In this document: positions 6,115-7,273 of the stretch, in pieces
How positions within the stretch are numbered: position 1 is the stretch's first letter
Layout: each line of letters starts with the position of its first letter
NCBI GenBank assembly: GCA_024636395.1
Contig: JAGXHD010000127.1
Coordinates: forward strand, 1-7,273
Length of the DNA: 7,273 nucleotides
Direction: 5' to 3'
Origin: Sulfitobacter sp.
GTDB lineage: Bacteria; Pseudomonadota; Alphaproteobacteria; Rhodobacterales; Rhodobacteraceae
Position numbers and translations under genes: made by a program
The notes under the pieces: generated by a model
What the model was told of the DNA's origin: nothing
Databases searched by the model: none
The model's input: only the letters and a program-made list of their open reading frames with translations

Positions 6115-6302
6115 GGTATGGCCTCCTGTTTCGGTGCAAAATTCATATTCAGAGCATGGCATACCATTATCTCTGCTGATGTTAAACTTCTCTGGCCCTG
6201 TTGCGCAGAAAGTGGCCGGCAACGTGGCTTCGCCGATATTAAGTATTTCGAGGGTCGCGGCCACAATCGCGCGGTCACAGAACATTCAAGTGTTCGTAGC
6301 CA
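6115..6302. other. Spacer between the metallo-hydrolase and cupin genes
   Basis: This 188-base, relatively AT-rich gap lies between co-directional genes. On the - strand a GATAAT sits about 35 bases before the cupin ATG and a TAATAT about 110 bases before it, but neither has a good -35 partner. The gap is long enough for a separate cupin-reductase promoter. No terminator hairpin with a T-tract is seen after the hydrolase stop. The open frame here, in phase with the cupin, is not judged coding. Confidence 0.35.
6122..6127 (-). promoter_or_regulatory. Consensus Shine-Dalgarno AGGAGG for the cupin gene
   Basis: AGGAGG on the - strand, seven bases from the ATG at 6114, is a full match to the anti-Shine-Dalgarno core and the strongest ribosome site in the window. 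It rejects the upstream in-frame ATG at 6285 and suggests high expression of the cupin. Confidence 0.8.
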
Positions 6303-7175
6303 TTATCGTTCCTCGAAATAATTCAGCGGTATTTTCAAGTAGCTGCGCCCGTTGCTTTCGGGCTCTGGCGCGCGACCGCCGCGGATGTTGACCTGCAAGG
6401 CTGCCAGCATCAGTTTGGGCAATGGCAGCGTTGCGTCACGGGCATCGCGGCGGGCCTGAAAGGCCGCCTTGTCGGGGGCGTCGGACAGATGGATGTTCTT
6501 TGCGCGATGCTCGGCAACGGTCGCCATGCAGGCCGCATCGCGCTCCGGCGCGTAGTCATGACCGACATAAAGCCGCGTTGTGTCGGGCAGCGCCATGATC
6601 CGCATGATACTGTCATAAAGCTCCGCCGACGACCCACCCGGAAAATCCGCGCGGCTGGTGCCACTGTCGGGCATCATCAGCGAGTCATGCACAAAAGCTG
6701 CATCGCACACAACGTAAGTCACCGAAGCCATCGTGTGGCCGGGCGAGAACATGACCTTTACCTCCAGATTGCCGATCCTGAAGCTGTCACCTTCGGTGAA
6801 CAGATGGTCGTACTGGCTGCCATCGGTCGCGAAATCATCGCCAAAGTTGTAGATATCTTTCCAGAGCGCCTGCACCTTGACGACGTGTTCGCCGATGCCA
6901 GTCTTCGCACCCAGTTGCTGTTTCAGCCAGACACCGGCGGAAAAATGGTCGGCATGCGGATGGGTGTCCAGCACCCATTCCACGTCGATGCCAGTCTCGC
7001 GGACGTAATCCAACAGTTTTTGCGCATCGCGCGTCGCGGTTGCGCCGGACAGCGGATCGAAGTTCCAGACCGGATCGATGATGGCCCCTTTCATCGTGGC
7101 GGGATCGTGGAAAACATATTGCCAGCTTCCGGTCGGTGCATCCCAGAAGGCGGCAACTTGGGGTGAATGTGTCAT
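6303..7175 (-). CDS. MBL-fold metallo-hydrolase, persulfide dioxygenase-like (ETHE1/Blh type)
   Basis: This 290-residue cytoplasmic metallo-beta-lactamase-fold enzyme resembles the Blh/ETHE1 group, non-haem iron enzymes that oxidise glutathione persulfide to sulfite during sulfide detoxification. Visible metal-site motifs are THPHADH (His72, His74, Asp76, His77), SPGHT (His147), the bridging Asp163 in VHDSLMMPDSGTSRADFPGG (161-180), and VGHDY (His205). The MPD.GT.R.DFPGG block and the C-terminal LQVNIRGG...YLKIPLN ending are characteristic of the Blh branch rather than glyoxalase II. No rhodanese domain is fused. The start at 7175 has AAGGA six bases upstream; in-frame ATGs at 7190 and 7199 lack such a site, and the latter lies inside a hairpin. 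In several bacteria Blh genes are controlled by the sulfide sensor BigR with sulfur transporters nearby; none is visible here. Glyoxalase II-like activity remains possible. Confidence 0.9.
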   Translation of the reverse strand: MTHSPQVAAFWDAPTGSWQYVFHDPATMKGAIIDPVWNFDPLSGATATRDAQKLLDYVRETGIDVEWVLDTHPHADHFSAGVWLKQQLGAKTGIGEHVVKVQALWKDIYNFGDDFATDGSQYDHLFTEGDSFRIGNLEVKVMFSPGHTMASVTYVVCDAAFVHDSLMMPDSGTSRADFPGGSSAELYDSIMRIMALPDTTRLYVGHDYAPERDAACMATVAEHRAKNIHLSDAPDKAAFQARRDARDATLPLPKLMLAALQVNIRGGRAPEPESNGRSYLKIPLNYFEER

Positions 7176-7181
7176 GGCATG

Positions 7182-7186
7182 TCCTT
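7182..7186 (-). promoter_or_regulatory. Shine-Dalgarno AAGGA for the metallo-hydrolase
   Basis: AAGGA on the - strand, six bases before the ATG at 7175, decides the start among three in-frame ATG codons (7199, 7190, 7175). Confidence 0.65.
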
Positions 7187-7193
7187 TCATGGG

Positions 7194-7218
7194 GCGCACC
7201 CGACAGGGCCGGGCGCGC
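7194..7218 (-). repeat. Strong hairpin in the leader of the metallo-hydrolase gene
   Basis: On the - strand GCGCGCCCG and CGGGTGCGC pair over nine positions (one G-U) around a seven-base loop. It lies 16 bases after the preceding TAA (7234-7236) and 18 bases before the hydrolase ATG, ending just upstream of the ribosome site. No T-tract follows, so it is more likely an intercistronic mRNA-stability or leader element than a terminator. On the + strand one position is an A-C mismatch, which supports a role as - strand RNA. Confidence 0.4.
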
Positions 7219-7233
7219 TGCCTTATCTCGGTA

Positions 7234-7273
7234 TTAAAGTGTCTTGGTGCTGAAATACCAATCGACGGTATCC
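7234..7273 (-). CDS. Possible 3' end of an upstream co-directional gene (12 codons visible)
   Basis: Reading inward from the right edge on the - strand, one frame gives DTVDWYFSTKTL followed by TAA, which looks like a natural protein C-terminus. The other frames give less protein-like strings. It would end 58 bases before the metallo-hydrolase start, on the same strand, as expected for an upstream operon partner. Twelve codons are too few to name the product, and an open run this short can occur by chance. Confidence 0.4.
   Translation of the reverse strand, partial: DTVDWYFSTKTL

Noticed and set aside
6115..6285. 57-residue N-terminal extension of the cupin from an ATG at 6285
   Set aside because: No ribosome site precedes it, whereas a full AGGAGG precedes the ATG at 6114. 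The extra residues are not part of the cupin fold.
6489..7166. 225-codon + strand frame opposite the metallo-hydrolase
   Set aside because: It is antisense to a gene with complete metal-binding motifs and shows no domain of its own.
7176..7199. Longer starts of the metallo-hydrolase at 7199 or 7190
   Set aside because: AAGGA is correctly spaced only for 7175. The ATG at 7199 lies within a strong hairpin and the extra residues are not family-like.
7230..7259. Inverted repeat GGTATT...AATACC near the right edge
   Set aside because: Six-base arms 18 bases apart, inside the probable end of a coding sequence; likely chance.

Overview
The window looks chromosomal and alphaproteobacterial. Codon use, the GC-rich flanks and the sequence style of MetH and the metallo-hydrolase suggest a sphingomonad or Erythrobacter-like organism. 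That assignment is inference; no rRNA or other marker gene is present. I find six well-supported genes, of which metH is 5'-truncated, plus a possible 12-codon tail of a seventh at the right edge. There is no tRNA, rRNA, CRISPR array, insertion sequence or phage gene.

Layout. (1) Positions 1-1099, + strand: the C-terminal 365 residues of cobalamin-dependent methionine synthase MetH, essentially the reactivation domain. (2) Positions 1298-4117, + strand: three genes that look like a small glycan-decoration cassette. They are a DXD-type sugar transferase (1298-2260), a protein of unrecognised family with a glycosyltransferase-like acidic motif (2373-3239), and an FkbM-type SAM-dependent methyltransferase (3236-4117) whose GTG start overlaps the previous stop by four bases. 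Parts of this block are visibly more AT-rich than the flanks: 26 of 60 bases are G+C at 1501-1560, against 44 of 60 at 61-120 and 39 of 60 at 5041-5100. This fits an accessory insertion between conserved genes. (3) Positions 4118-4319: a 202-base convergent spacer with no convincing gene and a 20-base imperfect palindrome across the end of the methyltransferase gene. (4) Positions 4320-7273, - strand, in transcription order: a possible gene tail (7273 to 7234), a persulfide-dioxygenase-like metallo-beta-lactamase-fold enzyme (7175-6303), a small cupin (6114-5737), and a dihydrolipoamide-dehydrogenase-like flavoprotein disulfide reductase (5732-4320) starting four bases after the cupin stop.

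How the genes may work together. The + strand trio probably adds and then O-methylates sugars on a surface polysaccharide, glycolipid or protein; the acceptor is not encoded here. The - strand group reads as a sulfur or thiol redox module: a glutathione-persulfide dioxygenase-like enzyme, a small metal-binding cupin and a disulfide reductase. Only the cupin-reductase pair is tightly coupled. A 188-base spacer separates the hydrolase from the cupin, and the cupin has its own strong Shine-Dalgarno site. The most interesting points are the unrecognised middle protein of the glycan cassette, the Gly-to-Ala change in the first FAD-binding motif of the flavoprotein, and the grouping of cupin, reductase and persulfide-dioxygenase-like enzyme.
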